From NCBI RefSeq assembly GCF_003443615.1, contig NZ_CP031967.1:2170001-2234000 (forward strand): 64,000 bases of DNA, read 5' to 3'. The translations under genes were made by a program, and so were the position numbers. This document shows, in pieces, positions 45,733 through 55,990 of this stretch. The notes under the pieces were generated by a model. It was not told the origin of the DNA, did not search any database, and worked only from the letters and a program-made list of their open reading frames with translations. The DNA is from Alteromonas sp. BL110. Lineage in GTDB: Bacteria > Pseudomonadota > Gammaproteobacteria > Enterobacterales > Alteromonadaceae. The first letter of the stretch is position 1. The number at the start of each line of letters is the position of its first letter.

Positions 45733-46618
45733 CTACTCCTTTGGAACTTTGCGCGGCTCGTTCTCTGCTTTACGGTTTTCAAAAGCTTCGCCTAAACTGC
45801 ACGTGAATTCTGCCCCGAACAGCACAATTATCCACGACAAATACACCCATAAAAACAGGATGGGTACCACCGCTAGGGCGCCATAAATTAACTCATATGA
45901 AGGAAAGTTCGTTACATACAAGGCAAAGCCCGATTTAGTAATTTCAAAAGCTATGGTGGCAACAATAGCGCCTATGAATGCATGGCGGGCAAACACTCTT
46001 CTATTTGGCACTACCATGTACAAAATAGTGAATGCGAGCATGGCAGCGCCGCTTGGCACAAGGCTAAGTAAGAAGGTTCCCAACCCAGGTGTGTACTCTT
46101 CAGTAAAAGCTGCGAGGGCCGGTTAAATATGAACTCACTACCACGCTAGAACCAATTAGCATAGGCCCTAAAGTGATTACCATCCAATAGATAGCAAAGG
46201 TATACACAATGGGTCTGTCACTTTGCGTACGCCAAATTCTATTTAAGGTTTTATCCACATTTGATATGAGCATTAGCGCTACGACCAGCAGTGACAAAAT
46301 GCCAATCGCACTCATTTGCGAGGCGTTGCCAACAAAATCAGTCATGTACTTGTGAACCACGTCGCTAGCGGTGGGAACAAAGTTACTGAATACAAAATGC
46401 TCAAGTTTGCTTCTTACTGAAGCGAAGGCAGGAAAGGCCGACATTATGGTGAAGGTCACCATAATAAAGGGTACTAAAGATAACAAAGTTACATAAGCCA
46501 AGTGCCCAGCAGAGATAGTAATATTATCTTCTCTACAGCGCTTTATAAAGATGCTGAAGAGCTCTCTTAGTTGAGGGGTAACATTGTTATATAAGGTTTT
46601 AACCTTGGCTAAATCCAC
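45733..46618 (-). pseudogene. yihY: YihY/BrkB-family membrane protein, frameshifted
   Basis: Two minus-strand frames are halves of one YihY protein. The first (46618-46100) runs from MDLAKVKTLYNN through ISAGHLAYVTLLSLVPF to [10 protein letters not shown] and stops. The second continues with [22 protein letters not shown] to the end (45733). Between them, moving one base at the C-run 46116-46118 gives [17 protein letters not shown], an exact join. The intact product would be about 294 residues with six helices. This is a real single-base insertion or a sequencing error; there is no sign of a programmed slip site. YihY proteins are inner-membrane proteins of uncertain transport role. Confidence 0.85.
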
Positions 46619-46762
46619 TCGACTTCTCCTGGCAATACCCTCTGGCAGATAAACAGCGCGGTCTTTTGGTGAGAGACCCTAGGGTATCGATAGTTCAATT
46701 CATATTACAGCAAATGGTAACTGGCGTAGGCGTCAGTGGCAAAAGGTTAATGTATTCTTTAT

Positions 46763-46793
46763 ACAACAAAGGCGCATAGTGGAGTGCGCCTTT
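46763..46793 (-). terminator. Terminator after metF
   Basis: Stem AAAGGCGCA (46768-46776) and TGCGCCTTT (46785-46793) with an 8-nt loop; U-rich tail on the minus strand (TTTGTTGT). It lies 40 bp past the metF stop. Confidence 0.6.
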
Positions 46794-46832
46794 AGTCATC
46801 TACTCGTATAGCGGTGTTACCGCGATACAAAA

Positions 46833-47723
<891 letters not shown>

Positions 47724-47749
47724 TTATACTCTCAAAAATGTAATATTAT

Positions 47750-47793
47750 AGACGTTTAGACGTCTAAATTAAAGAATATATGTCTAGACGTCA
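47750..47793. promoter_or_regulatory. MetJ operator (met boxes) between metF and metJ
   Basis: Two adjacent 8-bp boxes, AGACGTTT (47750-47757) and AGACGTCT (47758-47765, consensus), then a spaced pair ATATGTCT (47778-47785) and AGACGTCA (47786-47793). MetJ dimers bind tandem AGACGTCT repeats cooperatively. The cluster begins 30 bp upstream of metF. Confidence 0.85.
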
Positions 47794-47880
47794 AGAGGTT
47801 TACACTGCTCAATTGACCTTTTCGTGAACTTGTTTAGAATTTCTCTTCATAATATAAAAAGAGTAGACCGAGTTAGTACA

Positions 47881-48213
47881 ATGGCAGAATGGAACGGTAA
47901 ATATATTCACCCCTACGCAGAGCATGGGAAAAAGAGCGAGCAGGTAAAGAAAGTCACTGTCTCTATACCTATTAATGTGCTTAAAGCACTTACTGATGAG
48001 CGTACCCGCCGCCAAATCAATAATTTGCGCCACGCCACTAATTCGGAACTGTTGTGTGAAGCGTTTTTACACGCGTTCACCGGGCAACCTTTGCCTAACG
48101 ACGATGACCTGCGTAAAGACAACCCCAATCGCGTGCCGGCTGAAGCTAGACGGATTATGGAAGAAATGGGTATAGATCCAAGCTTCGAAAATGATGTGTC
48201 TGAAGACGACTGA
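47881..48213 (+). CDS. metJ: Methionine regulon repressor MetJ
   Basis: The start is the ATG at 47881 ([21 protein letters not shown]), giving 110 residues; the longer frame to 47824 is not conserved. Most of the first 75 residues equal E. coli Met[27 protein letters not shown] (ribbon-helix-helix strand and first helix) and [20 protein letters not shown]. With S-adenosylmethionine it represses methionine genes, here its neighbour metF and itself. The C-terminal tail is acidic and slightly longer than in E. coli. Confidence 0.97.
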   Translation: MAEWNGKYIHPYAEHGKKSEQVKKVTVSIPINVLKALTDERTRRQINNLRHATNSELLCEAFLHAFTGQPLPNDDDLRKDNPNRVPAEARRIMEEMGIDPSFENDVSEDD

Positions 48214-48230
48214 TATTTAGCATTAAAGAG

Positions 48231-48278
48231 AAACGGCGCAGTAATGTAAGTTAAGCTTACAATACTGCGCCGTTTTTT
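48231..48278 (+). terminator. Terminator after metJ
   Basis: Stem AAACGGCGCAGTA (48231-48243) with TACTGCGCCGTTT (48263-48275), and an inner stem TGTAAG/CTTACA. T-run follows. It is 18 bp past the metJ stop. Confidence 0.85.
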
Positions 48279-48363
48279 ATTTACTGGTGTTCTTTGAGCG
48301 TACCTTTTACAAGTAATGGTTGAGCGTTAACCCAACCACTATAGTATTTAACTGAACAAGTGC

Positions 48364-48405
48364 AGTCTTGAACTAGACCAATATAGTCTTGAACTAGACC
48401 AATAT
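48364..48405. repeat. Perfect 21-bp tandem duplication
   Basis: The unit AGTCTTGAACTAGACCAATAT occurs twice in direct succession (48364-48384 and 48385-48405), 20 bp beyond the end of the malic enzyme gene. It is non-coding, and its role, if any, is unknown; a slippage product is likely. Confidence 0.9.
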
Positions 48406-48424
48406 AGCCTTATGCGCCAAAATT

Positions 48425-49660
48425 TTACTCTTCTGGAGCTTCAGGCACGCGAGCAACACCCGATTCAATGGCAGCTTTTGACACGGCCGTAGCGATACGT
48501 TCGCACAAACGTGGGTCCATAGGTTTAGGAATAATATAGTCCTTCCCAAACGTTAGGCTGTCACTTTTACTTGCAGTTAATACTTCTTCTGGAACAGGCT
48601 CCTTCGTGATAGCACGAAGGGCTTCAACCGCCGCCACTTTCATTTCATCGTTAATAGCCGTTGCGCGAACATCTAGGGCGCCGCGGAAAATAAACGGAAA
48701 GCACAGCACATTGTTTACTTGATTAGGGTAGTCAGAGCGTCCGGTCGCCATGATAAGGTCTTGACGTACTTCGTGAGCAAGTTCAGGCTTTATTTCAGGG
48801 TCTGGGTTAGAGCATGCAAATACAATTGGGTTTTCTGCCATTAACGAAAGCGCTTCAGGCGGTAAAACATCAGGGCCTGATACACCTACAAAGATATCTG
48901 CGCCTTCCATTACGTCTTCAAGCGTACGCTTGTCAGTATTGTTAGCAAATAGCTTTTTGTGCTCGGTTAAGTCTTCGCGTCGAGTATGGATAACGCCTTT
49001 TCTGTCTAACATATAAATACGCTCACGCTGGGCGCCGCACTTAATAAGTAGCTCCATACAGGCAACCGCTGCTGCACCGGCACCCATACACACGATTTTA
49101 GCGCTCTCTATATTCTTTCCCTGAATCTCTAGAGCGTTGAGCATACCTGCAGCGGTTACAATAGCGGTACCGTGCTGATCATCATGGAAAACCGGAATTT
49201 TACAGCGCTTAATGAGCTCTTGTTCAATTTCAAAGCACTCAGGCGCTTTGATATCTTCTAGGTTTATACCGCCAAATGTGTCAGCAATATTCGCCACGGT
49301 ATTAATAAATTCCTCAGTCGTACGATGCTTTACTTCAATATCAATGGCGTCTAGACCAGCGAAGCGTTTAAACAACAGCGCTTTACCTTCCATGACAGGT
49401 TTTGAAGCTAATGGGCCGAGGTTCCCCAGCCCTAAGATCGCGGTTCCGTTACTAATAACAGCGATAAGGTTGCCTTTACCCGTATACTTATAGGCATTAT
49501 CTGCATCTTCGGCGATTTCTCTGACTGGCTCGGCAACGCCTGGGCTATAGGCAAGAGCAAGATCGTCGACGCTATCTGCTGGTTTAGATAGCTCTACGCG
49601 GATTTTTCCAGGTGTGGGTTTGGCGTGATAGTCGAGTGCGCGTTGTCTAAAATCTGACAT
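48425..49660 (-). CDS. NAD(P)-dependent malic enzyme, short form
   Basis: The 411-residue enzyme decarboxylates malate to pyruvate. Family features are ALAYSPGVAEPVREIAED near 32, VISNGTAILGLGNLGP, the metal and catalytic region KCKIPVFHDDQHGTAIV-type (VFHDDQHGTAIV near 154) and the dinucleotide fold VCMGAGAAAVACMELL near 188. The phosphotransacetylase-like C-terminal domain of E. coli MaeB is absent, as in other short bacterial malic enzymes. It stands alone with a long upstream region. Confidence 0.92.
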   Translation of the reverse strand: MSDFRQRALDYHAKPTPGKIRVELSKPADSVDDLALAYSPGVAEPVREIAEDADNAYKYTGKGNLIAVISNGTAILGLGNLGPLASKPVMEGKALLFKRFAGLDAIDIEVKHRTTEEFINTVANIADTFGGINLEDIKAPECFEIEQELIKRCKIPVFHDDQHGTAIVTAAGMLNALEIQGKNIESAKIVCMGAGAAAVACMELLIKCGAQRERIYMLDRKGVIHTRREDLTEHKKLFANNTDKRTLEDVMEGADIFVGVSGPDVLPPEALSLMAENPIVFACSNPDPEIKPELAHEVRQDLIMATGRSDYPNQVNNVLCFPFIFRGALDVRATAINDEMKVAAVEALRAITKEPVPEEVLTASKSDSLTFGKDYIIPKPMDPRLCERIATAVSKAAIESGVARVPEAPEE

Positions 49661-50270
49661 GTAAAAAGGTATCCTTAGATGTAGGGTTCATCGGTGTTTT
49701 CGTTCACGCTCTGTAGCTATTTTATTATCGTTATAGTTATAGGTAGATAAACGTAAGCGCGTTACAACCACGTAATGACAAAAGTAATTATAAATAGTTG
49801 TTAGCATTGGTGTGGCATGTTGGAAACTGCAGACATGGCGTTAACCCATCCTGACTTTCCTCACACACGGCTATTGGTACTATGTCTAATATTTAGACCA
49901 AGTTTTATACCCAAAAGCGCCACAAGCCTTATCAGTAAAGCATTATTCATAAAATTAATGCTCACTATCAAGGTGCCGATCGCAACTCTAACACAGCCAA
50001 TCACTGTGTACATATCTGATCAGAATTCTCAATTATCAATGTAGGTTAGGCTTACTAATTAGACCAGTAAAATAAGCCTATAATTGCCATTCATAGAATT
50101 TATTTTTACGGTTAAATGTATTTAGGGGGTGTATCTTAAAAGCAGCATAGATAGACGTACTAAAACGACTTTAGAAAATATAAATAAAAAAGTCCTCGTT
50201 AATTTTAGGTTTTATATTTCTGATAAAATACTAAGAAAGCCCTTTCTAATTAGCTTTGAAGACGCAGGAT
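49661..50270. other. Gene-less stretch upstream of the malic enzyme
   Basis: No convincing gene is seen in these 610 bp; a 75-codon frame near 49817 has no family resemblance. An inverted repeat TAGGCTTA (50047-50054) and TAAGCCTA (50073-50080) with an 18-nt loop lies in the middle. The right part is strongly AT-rich. Confidence 0.5.
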
Positions 50271-50588
50271 ATGACAGAAAGAAAACTAATCGCAGTGCTA
50301 ACTGACGTGTGTGAAAATGTAAAGTCTGACGATAGTGGGTTCGTATGGCTAACTCATTTAGGGCATTGGAAAGCCCCGAAAGTAATTGCGGTGTTTAATA
50401 CGGAGCAGAAGAAACAGCAAGCATTGTCTAATGGATGGGATATGGACTTTATAAGTAAGGTGAATATAGCCCTTGAATCTATAAAATCTATTTCTGCTGG
50501 TATCTATTTCGATAGTGAAGAAGCGTGTAAAAAGCAAAGTAGGGGGGACTGGGATAAACACTTGTCAAAACTCGAAAAACTTCATTAA
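50271..50588 (+). CDS. Hypothetical 105-residue protein
   Basis: The frame is open from a TTG at 50256; the ATG at 50271 (MTERKLIAVLTDVCENVK) is the likelier start though AGGA lies only one base before it. The product is small, soluble and mixed alpha/beta (VKSDDSGFVWLTHLGHWKAPKVIAVF; a strand pattern followed by helices, ESIKSISAGIYFDSEEAC). I do not recognise a family by name. It is followed by a terminator shared with rpmE. Composition is slightly more AT-rich than its neighbours. Confidence 0.6.
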   Translation: MTERKLIAVLTDVCENVKSDDSGFVWLTHLGHWKAPKVIAVFNTEQKKQQALSNGWDMDFISKVNIALESIKSISAGIYFDSEEACKKQSRGDWDKHLSKLEKLH

Positions 50589-50710
50589 GTATAATGAGTG
50601 TTTTGATCTTAATTGTAAGCGATATAGTCAATTAGCTCTAAATTAGAGGTGCTTGCATAAGTGGAAGCTGTTCAACAGTAGTTTCTGACATGAATAGTAA
50701 CCTTCAGGCA

Positions 50711-50741
50711 ATAAAAAAGCGCCATATAGGCGCTTTTTTCG
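50711..50741. terminator. Bidirectional terminator between the small gene and rpmE
   Basis: Stem AAAAAAGCGCC (50713-50723) and GGCGCTTTTTT (50729-50739) around ATATA. The tracts on both sides make it usable in both directions. Confidence 0.85.
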
Positions 50742-50756
50742 AACTTGATATCAGGC

Positions 50757-50969
50757 TTACTTTTTGCCCAATGCACCGAAGCGCTTCTTGAAGCGGTCAA
50801 CACGACCACCAGTATCAACGTTACGTTGCTTACCAGTGTAGAAAGGATGGCATGATGAACATACGTCTAGGTTGATGTCTTTACCAAGCGTAGAGCGGAT
50901 GTTAAGCACGTTGCCACATGAGCATGTTGCTTTAATTTCTTCGTACTTAGGGTGGATATCTTGTTTCAT
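50757..50969 (-). CDS. rpmE: 50S ribosomal protein L31 (zinc form)
   Basis: The 70-residue ribosomal protein has the [12 protein letters not shown] start, and Cys residues in CSCGN and [12 protein letters not shown], the zinc-binding (C+) type, and the basic tail [10 protein letters not shown]. It joins the small and large subunits at the central protuberance. A strong sigma-70 promoter is seen 117 bp upstream. priA follows on the opposite strand, the same neighbourhood as in E. coli. Confidence 0.97.
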   Translation of the reverse strand: MKQDIHPKYEEIKATCSCGNVLNIRSTLGKDINLDVCSSCHPFYTGKQRNVDTGGRVDRFKKRFGALGKK

Positions 50970-51085
50970 TGGGTTACCTCACATAATAAGGCCGTATCGC
51001 TATACAACCCGAAGTCGCACACCATACGTTACTTAATTCAAATGATAAGTCGTTCAAAGAACAGCCTATCGCAAAAGAGCGGCGC

Positions 51086-51114
51086 ATAATATAGGATGAA
51101 ATTGGCTTTATCAA
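51086..51114 (-). promoter_or_regulatory. Sigma-70 promoter for rpmE
   Basis: On the minus strand TTGATA (51114-51109), a 17-bp spacer, and TATTAT (51091-51086). Transcription would start near 51079, giving a leader of about 110 bases. The other part of the 444-bp gap (50970-51413) shows no gene. Confidence 0.65.
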
Positions 51115-51413
51115 GCGGTTTTTGCCCAAATGTTAGGCAAGTAGGGCTAAATAAGGGGCTTTACACGAGCGACGCAAGAAAGCTAAACCGAAAACATTCC
51201 TTTCATGCTTAACAGTAAAGTATGTTTAAATATTTGTCTTTCAAGGCTAGGTCCATATGCGCCAATAGTAAAAGATGTAGCTAGATGCTAGCAGCACAAA
51301 TTGCTCTAACGTTTGGCTAAGCAAGTAGCCTCTATACAAATAGTTATAGTGTAAAAAACTCAGCAAGCAATTTGCGCGCTGTAAAAGTCATCAAATAAGG
51401 TAGAACGTTCGCA

Positions 51414-53603
51414 ATGGCCTATATTCAAGTCGCCGTGCCAGTGCCACTGCGCCAACTTTTCACATATACCCACGATAAGACACTCAGTGCGGGCGTTAGA
51501 GTGGTTGTGCCTTTTGGCCCACGCAAACTGGTGGGCGTAGTCGTTGAAACCTTACACAAATCCGAAAGCGAGATTGAAAATTCTGACAAGCTAAAAGCCA
51601 TTGAGTCAGTACTTGACGATAGCCCTATTATAGATAATGTGTTGCTGAAAATGGCGCAATGGCTGTGGCAGTATTATCATCATGCGCCGGGTGAAGTGCT
51701 GCACGCCATGCTGCCTGTTTTATTACGCAAAGGCGAGTTGGCCACTCCCACACCACAAGACATGTTAATGCTTACCGAAGAAGGCAAGCAGACAGTTGCA
51801 GATACGTTATCACGGGCGCCTAAACAACAAGCCTGCTTCACTGCCCTGGCTGGTGGTGCTTTGCTAGCCTCGCAGGCGCGTAAACAATATGGTGCACCTG
51901 CAGTTAAAGCGCTTGTTGAAAAGTCTTTGGTACATATCGAAGAAATAGCACCTGAGTTTAAGCCAGGTAGTTGGCTTGCCTCGTTATCGCTTTCTGAAAA
52001 GCCAATTCCCGACACAGAGCAATCGGTTGCCATTGCCGCACTTAATCGTCAGCAAGGTAACTTCGCGGTAAGTTTGCTTGAAGGGGTTACCGGTAGCGGT
52101 AAAACGGAAGTGTACCTTCAAGCCATTGAACCCTTACTGCGCGACGGAAAACAAGTGCTGATACTTGTGCCAGAAATTGGACTTACACCGCAAACCGTGT
52201 CTCGTTTTGAGAAGCGCTTTGGCATTGCTGTGGGCGTTTTGCATTCTCAGATCTCTGATAAAGAACGTTTACATGTTTGGCAACGTGCAAAAGCCGGTGA
52301 ACTCGGTATTATCATTGGCACCCGCTCGGCTATTTTCACGCCGCTGCATAACCCCGGCATGTTGATTGTAGATGAAGAACACGACGAGTCTTTTAAGCAG
52401 CAAGATGGGCTTCGCTATCACGCTCGTGACCTGGCAGCAATGCGTGCCAAGCAGCACAATATTCCGCTGTTACTAGGCAGCGCCACGCCCGCGTTTGAAA
52501 CACTTAACAACGCACTAAATGGCCGCTATGCCCATTTGCAGTTAACCAAGCGAGCGGGAGGTGCAAAAAGCACGCATCAGCATGTATTGGACGCCCGCGA
52601 CCAACCTATTCATTACGGCATTTCACAAGGCTTGCTAACGATAATGCGCCAGCATATTAGCGCAGGAAATCAGGTATTGGTATTTGTGAATCGAAGAGGT
52701 TACGCGCCAGCGCTGCTTTGCCATCGCTGTGGTGAAACCGTCATGTGTAAGCGCTGTGACCGACCTTATACCGTGCATAAAGCGCAGAACCGCTTACAGT
52801 GTCATCACTGCGGTGGCATGCGCTCAATGCCATCGAACTGCGAAGCTTGCCATCACAATGAATTAGTGACGGCGGGTACGGGGACCGAGCAAGTGGAGCA
52901 AGGGCTTGCAAGTTTATTCCCAGGCATCAAGCAAATACGAATAGACAGCGATACCGTGCGGGGGAAAGACAAGCTTCACCAAACCCTTGATGCTATTAAT
53001 CGCCAAGAGTACCAGTTGCTGGTAGGAACCCAGATATTATCAAAGGGTCATCACTTCCCTCATGTAACCTTAGTTGCGGTACTAGATTGTGATGGTGCGC
53101 TTTTTAGTGCCGATTTTAGAGCGCCAGAAAAGCTCGCTCAGCTTGTTACTCAGCTTGCTGGAAGAGCGGGGCGCGCCAGCAAACCTGGTGAAATGTGGCT
53201 TCAAACCCATAATCCTCATCACCCTTTGCTACAAGATTTAGTGCACAATGGCTATGGGCATTTCGCACGGCACGCATTAATGGAGCGTAAGGCGGCGGGG
53301 CTGCCCCCCTTTATTAGCCAGTTTGTTATTCGCGCAGAGGCTACCGATAGCAGTTTGGCTTATCGCTTTCTACAGGAAAGTAAGCAGGTGTTTAATCAAC
53401 AGCACGCCATTGATATAAACGGTCCGTTTCCTTGTTTAATTGAAAAGCGGCAAGGTAGGTTTCGGTTTATGCTGGTATGCAGCCATGAAAAGCGTGCGCC
53501 GCTTCACACTGCGCTACGTTTGGCGCTGCCATTTTTACAGGCCTTACCACAGGCAATGAAGGTAAGGTGGTCAATAGATATTGACCCTACCGATTTCAGT
53601 TAG
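51414..53603 (+). CDS. priA: Primosomal replication protein N', PriA helicase
   Basis: The 729-residue helicase restarts collapsed replication forks. Its N-terminal DNA-binding domain (about 1-105) is followed by Walker A GVTGSGKTEVYLQ near 226, Walker B IVDEEHDESFKQQDG near 322, the zinc-binding insert with eight Cys (CHRCGETVMCKRC ... CHHCGG ... CEAC) near 440-485, and the helicase motif LVTQLAGRAGRA near 580. Length equals E. coli PriA (732). It precedes ftsN as in other gammaproteobacteria. Confidence 0.97.
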   Translation: MAYIQVAVPVPLRQLFTYTHDKTLSAGVRVVVPFGPRKLVGVVVETLHKSESEIENSDKLKAIESVLDDSPIIDNVLLKMAQWLWQYYHHAPGEVLHAMLPVLLRKGELATPTPQDMLMLTEEGKQTVADTLSRAPKQQACFTALAGGALLASQARKQYGAPAVKALVEKSLVHIEEIAPEFKPGSWLASLSLSEKPIPDTEQSVAIAALNRQQGNFAVSLLEGVTGSGKTEVYLQAIEPLLRDGKQVLILVPEIGLTPQTVSRFEKRFGIAVGVLHSQISDKERLHVWQRAKAGELGIIIGTRSAIFTPLHNPGMLIVDEEHDESFKQQDGLRYHARDLAAMRAKQHNIPLLLGSATPAFETLNNALNGRYAHLQLTKRAGGAKSTHQHVLDARDQPIHYGISQGLLTIMRQHISAGNQVLVFVNRRGYAPALLCHRCGETVMCKRCDRPYTVHKAQNRLQCHHCGGMRSMPSNCEACHHNELVTAGTGTEQVEQGLASLFPGIKQIRIDSDTVRGKDKLHQTLDAINRQEYQLLVGTQILSKGHHFPHVTLVAVLDCDGALFSADFRAPEKLAQLVTQLAGRAGRASKPGEMWLQTHNPHHPLLQDLVHNGYGHFARHALMERKAAGLPPFISQFVIRAEATDSSLAYRFLQESKQVFNQQHAIDINGPFPCLIEKRQGRFRFMLVCSHEKRAPLHTALRLALPFLQALPQAMKVRWSIDIDPTDFS

Positions 53604-53734
53604 CTTGTTGGGTAGCAATACGTTAAAATTTCCACAGGATTGAAGGTGCAGGAAAGCTGCCTCTTCATAGTGATTTGGTATATGACGTTTCTTACGCATA
53701 CAAACAACGATAACAAGTAGGAATATTGCCGACT

Positions 53735-54313
53735 ATGGCTCAACGCGATTATGTCTCTCGTGGACGCTCTACTCAAAAAAAGAAGCCCGCTGGTAAAGGT
53801 AGAAAACCGGCTACAAATGCGCAATCTAATGGCCCGGTTTCTGGAAAACTTCCTATCGTACGCCTTATTGGCATTTTTGCTTTGGTGATTGGCTTCGGTG
53901 TATTTTTGTGGTCGATAAAAGACAATGTAGAAGATGAAGTAGACACCCAAGCGTCACGACCTGTGGCTCCCACAGAAGAGTCTTTACCGGAACTACCTGA
54001 AGAAGAATGGGAGTACATTAAGACCCTGCCAGGTTACGAAGTAGAAGTTGAAGTAAGAGAGCAGGAAAAGTCTGACAAGCGTTATTTGATGCAGTGCGCT
54101 TCATTCAGAACCCGCGCTCAGGCAGAAGAGATGAAAGCCAAAATTGCATTCCAGGGATTAGAGGCACTTATCAGGCATAGCACTGGCAGCAACGGCGATT
54201 GGTTCCGCGTAATTCTTGGCCCTTATGAGTCTAAGCGCGACGCGGAAAAAGCCAAGCACAGTCTGCGTAAAGTGAACATTGCCACATGCCAAATTTGGTA
54301 CTGGAATTTGTAA
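53735..54313 (+). CDS. ftsN: Cell division protein FtsN
   Basis: The start is the ATG at 53735 (MAQRDYVSRGRS), with TAGGAA 11 bp upstream. The 192-residue protein has the conserved cytoplasmic MAQRDYV start and basic region, one transmembrane helix (about 37-57), and a C-terminal SPOR domain (about 115-192; YLMQCASFRTRAQAEEMKAKIAF) that binds denuded glycan at the septum. It triggers septal peptidoglycan synthesis. Shorter than E. coli FtsN (319), with the middle linker reduced. Position between priA and hslVU supports the name. Confidence 0.9.
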   Translation: MAQRDYVSRGRSTQKKKPAGKGRKPATNAQSNGPVSGKLPIVRLIGIFALVIGFGVFLWSIKDNVEDEVDTQASRPVAPTEESLPELPEEEWEYIKTLPGYEVEVEVREQEKSDKRYLMQCASFRTRAQAEEMKAKIAFQGLEALIRHSTGSNGDWFRVILGPYESKRDAEKAKHSLRKVNIATCQIWYWNL

Positions 54314-54347
54314 CTTTTGTTGGTACAACTTACTTTAAGAAGGGCGG

Positions 54348-54372
54348 AGTGGAACGAGGAGTGCGTTCCACT
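54348..54372. terminator. Hairpin between convergent ftsN and the cold-shock gene
   Basis: Stem AGTGGAACG (54348-54356) and CGTTCCACT (54364-54372) with a 7-nt loop. No U-tract follows, so termination is only possible in part. Confidence 0.4.
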
Positions 54373-54426
54373 TGCTAAATAGCTTTACTTAGCGAGATGC
54401 TCTAGTCATGTGCAGGCCAACTGTAG

Positions 54427-55068
54427 TTAAAAACGAATGGCTTGAGGAATGGAAAAAGCGTACAAAGCGCCCACATGCACCACTTTAAATACAATAAGTC
54501 CAAGCAAAATAAGGTTAACTACAACCGTCACCCAATAAGCCCTCATAAATGCCGGTTTACTGCGCTTGTGCTTAAACATCTGCTGAGCTAGCAATGCGCC
54601 AGGCCAGCCCCCGAACAAGCTTAATAGGTGCAGTTTAGCCTCTGAAACTCGCCATTTGTCTTTTTTCGCGGCCGATTTGTCTATGCCGTAAAGCAGAAAG
54701 GTAAGCAAACTTACCGCTCCATAAACGATAGGTACTATAGAGGGTAACCGACCAGATAATGTGAGTAGCGCAAGTGCACCTAAGAAAATACTCAATACGA
54801 TAATATTACGCTTTCTTTGCGAGGCTGGCTTATTGGTGCGTGAACGTTTTGCTTTGTGATCTTTAAGTAAGCTGATGTTGTAGGCGCGGTGATTGCCTTT
54901 TCTATCCTGTTCAACTTCATAAACAATAATGTCGCCATTAATGGGTCGCCTAGAGCGCTGTTTAAACGCTTTGATATGAGCAAACGCGCGCGTGCCTCCC
55001 CCATTAGGCTCTACAAAGCCAAAACCTTTAGTATCATCCCACTGCTGTATTCTTCCTTGATACTTCAT
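54427..55068 (-). CDS. Cold-shock domain plus DUF1294 membrane protein
   Basis: The 213-residue protein joins an N-terminal cold-shock OB fold (about 1-68; KGFGFVEPNGGGTRAFAHIKAF, a slightly changed RNP motif) to a C-terminal DUF1294 membrane part (about 85-205; YGIDKSAAKKDKWRVSEAKLHLLSLFGGWPGALLAQQMFKHK). The combination is a known bacterial architecture with unproven role, perhaps RNA binding at the membrane. It is divergent from hslV. Confidence 0.88.
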   Translation of the reverse strand: MKYQGRIQQWDDTKGFGFVEPNGGGTRAFAHIKAFKQRSRRPINGDIIVYEVEQDRKGNHRAYNISLLKDHKAKRSRTNKPASQRKRNIIVLSIFLGALALLTLSGRLPSIVPIVYGAVSLLTFLLYGIDKSAAKKDKWRVSEAKLHLLSLFGGWPGALLAQQMFKHKRSKPAFMRAYWVTVVVNLILLGLIVFKVVHVGALYAFSIPQAIRF

Positions 55069-55265
55069 TTTTACTCCTTTAATTCCATTATGCAGCGACT
55101 TCAGTGTTGCTACTTTATCGGTGCTCTATCACCTAAACATTATTTCAATCGGCCATAGTATGTATCGGCGAGAGTATGCACTCGATAAATGGCATATTCA
55201 ATAAGCACCGAATGCGCTAAGCCCATATAGTAGGCAGTTCTGAGCGCACATTCTTTTGTCTTACC

Positions 55266-55293
55266 CTTGAAATTAAAAAGCCTTCCCCCACTT
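55266..55293 (+). promoter_or_regulatory. Sigma-32 heat-shock promoter of hslVU
   Basis: CTTGAAA (55266-55272), a 13-bp spacer and CCCCACTT (55286-55293) fit the sigma-32 consensus CTTGAA-N(11-16)-CCCCATNT at all but one core position. Two more C precede the -35 element, also preferred. It lies 90 bp before hslV, in the 315-bp gap where nothing else is seen. The matching sigma factor gene (rpoH) is at 41054-41908. Confidence 0.8.
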
Positions 55294-55383
55294 ATTTGTT
55301 ATTGAATTATTACGCTGCTGCCTTAGTTCCGCGAAAAAGGTACATATAAAACGCAGCAGCGCCCAGCTAAACGGGGAATTAAC

Positions 55384-55908
55384 GTGACAACGATTGTATC
55401 TGTACGACGTGGGAATCAAGTGGTAATGGCCGGTGACGGACAAGTATCACTGGGCAACACCGTAATGAAAGGGAATGCGCGCAAGGTGCGCCGTTTGTAC
55501 CACGACAAAATCCTAGCAGGCTTTGCAGGTGGCACGGCTGACGCATTTACCCTATTTGAGCGGTTTGAAGCCAAGCTTGAAGCGCACCAAGGTCATTTAA
55601 CCAAGGCGGCGGTTGAACTTGCCAAAGACTGGCGTACCGATAGGGCGCTACGCAAACTCGAAGCCCTACTTGCTGTAGCTGATGAAACAGCGTCATTTAT
55701 CATTACCGGTAACGGTGACGTAGTGCAGCCAGAACAAGATCTTATCGCTATTGGTTCTGGTGGTAACTATGCACAAGCGGCAGCTACCGCACTTTTAGAT
55801 AATACCGAGTTAAGCGCTAAGGAAATTGCTGAAAAATCGCTGACCATAGCCGGTGATATTTGCGTATTCACTAACCATAGCCAAACGGTTGATGTACTAG
55901 ATTACTAA
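55384..55908 (+). CDS. hslV: ATP-dependent protease HslUV, peptidase subunit
   Basis: The 174-residue subunit begins with GTG and [24 protein letters not shown]; after removal of Met the N-terminal Thr is the nucleophile of this proteasome-like enzyme. Lys in the [10 protein letters not shown] region and [16 protein letters not shown] are as in E. coli HslV (176). Twelve copies form the core capped by HslU. It is the first gene of the heat-shock pair hslVU. Confidence 0.97.
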   Translation: MTTIVSVRRGNQVVMAGDGQVSLGNTVMKGNARKVRRLYHDKILAGFAGGTADAFTLFERFEAKLEAHQGHLTKAAVELAKDWRTDRALRKLEALLAVADETASFIITGNGDVVQPEQDLIAIGSGGNYAQAAATALLDNTELSAKEIAEKSLTIAGDICVFTNHSQTVDVLDY

Positions 55909-55990
55909 GTAATAGCGAAAGCTGTTATTGGCTTGTTGTCGCTCGTTTGCGTAGCAAGTACAACAAGTATTGTTAGAAAAGGGTTTATTC

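Noticed and set aside
46100..46130. Programmed frameshifting in yihY
   Set aside because: No slippery heptamer, downstream stem or stimulatory site is visible, and the family is not known for recoding.
49817..50044. 75-codon plus-strand frame upstream of the malic enzyme gene
   Set aside because: No ribosome site, no resemblance to a family, and composition like the surrounding non-coding DNA.
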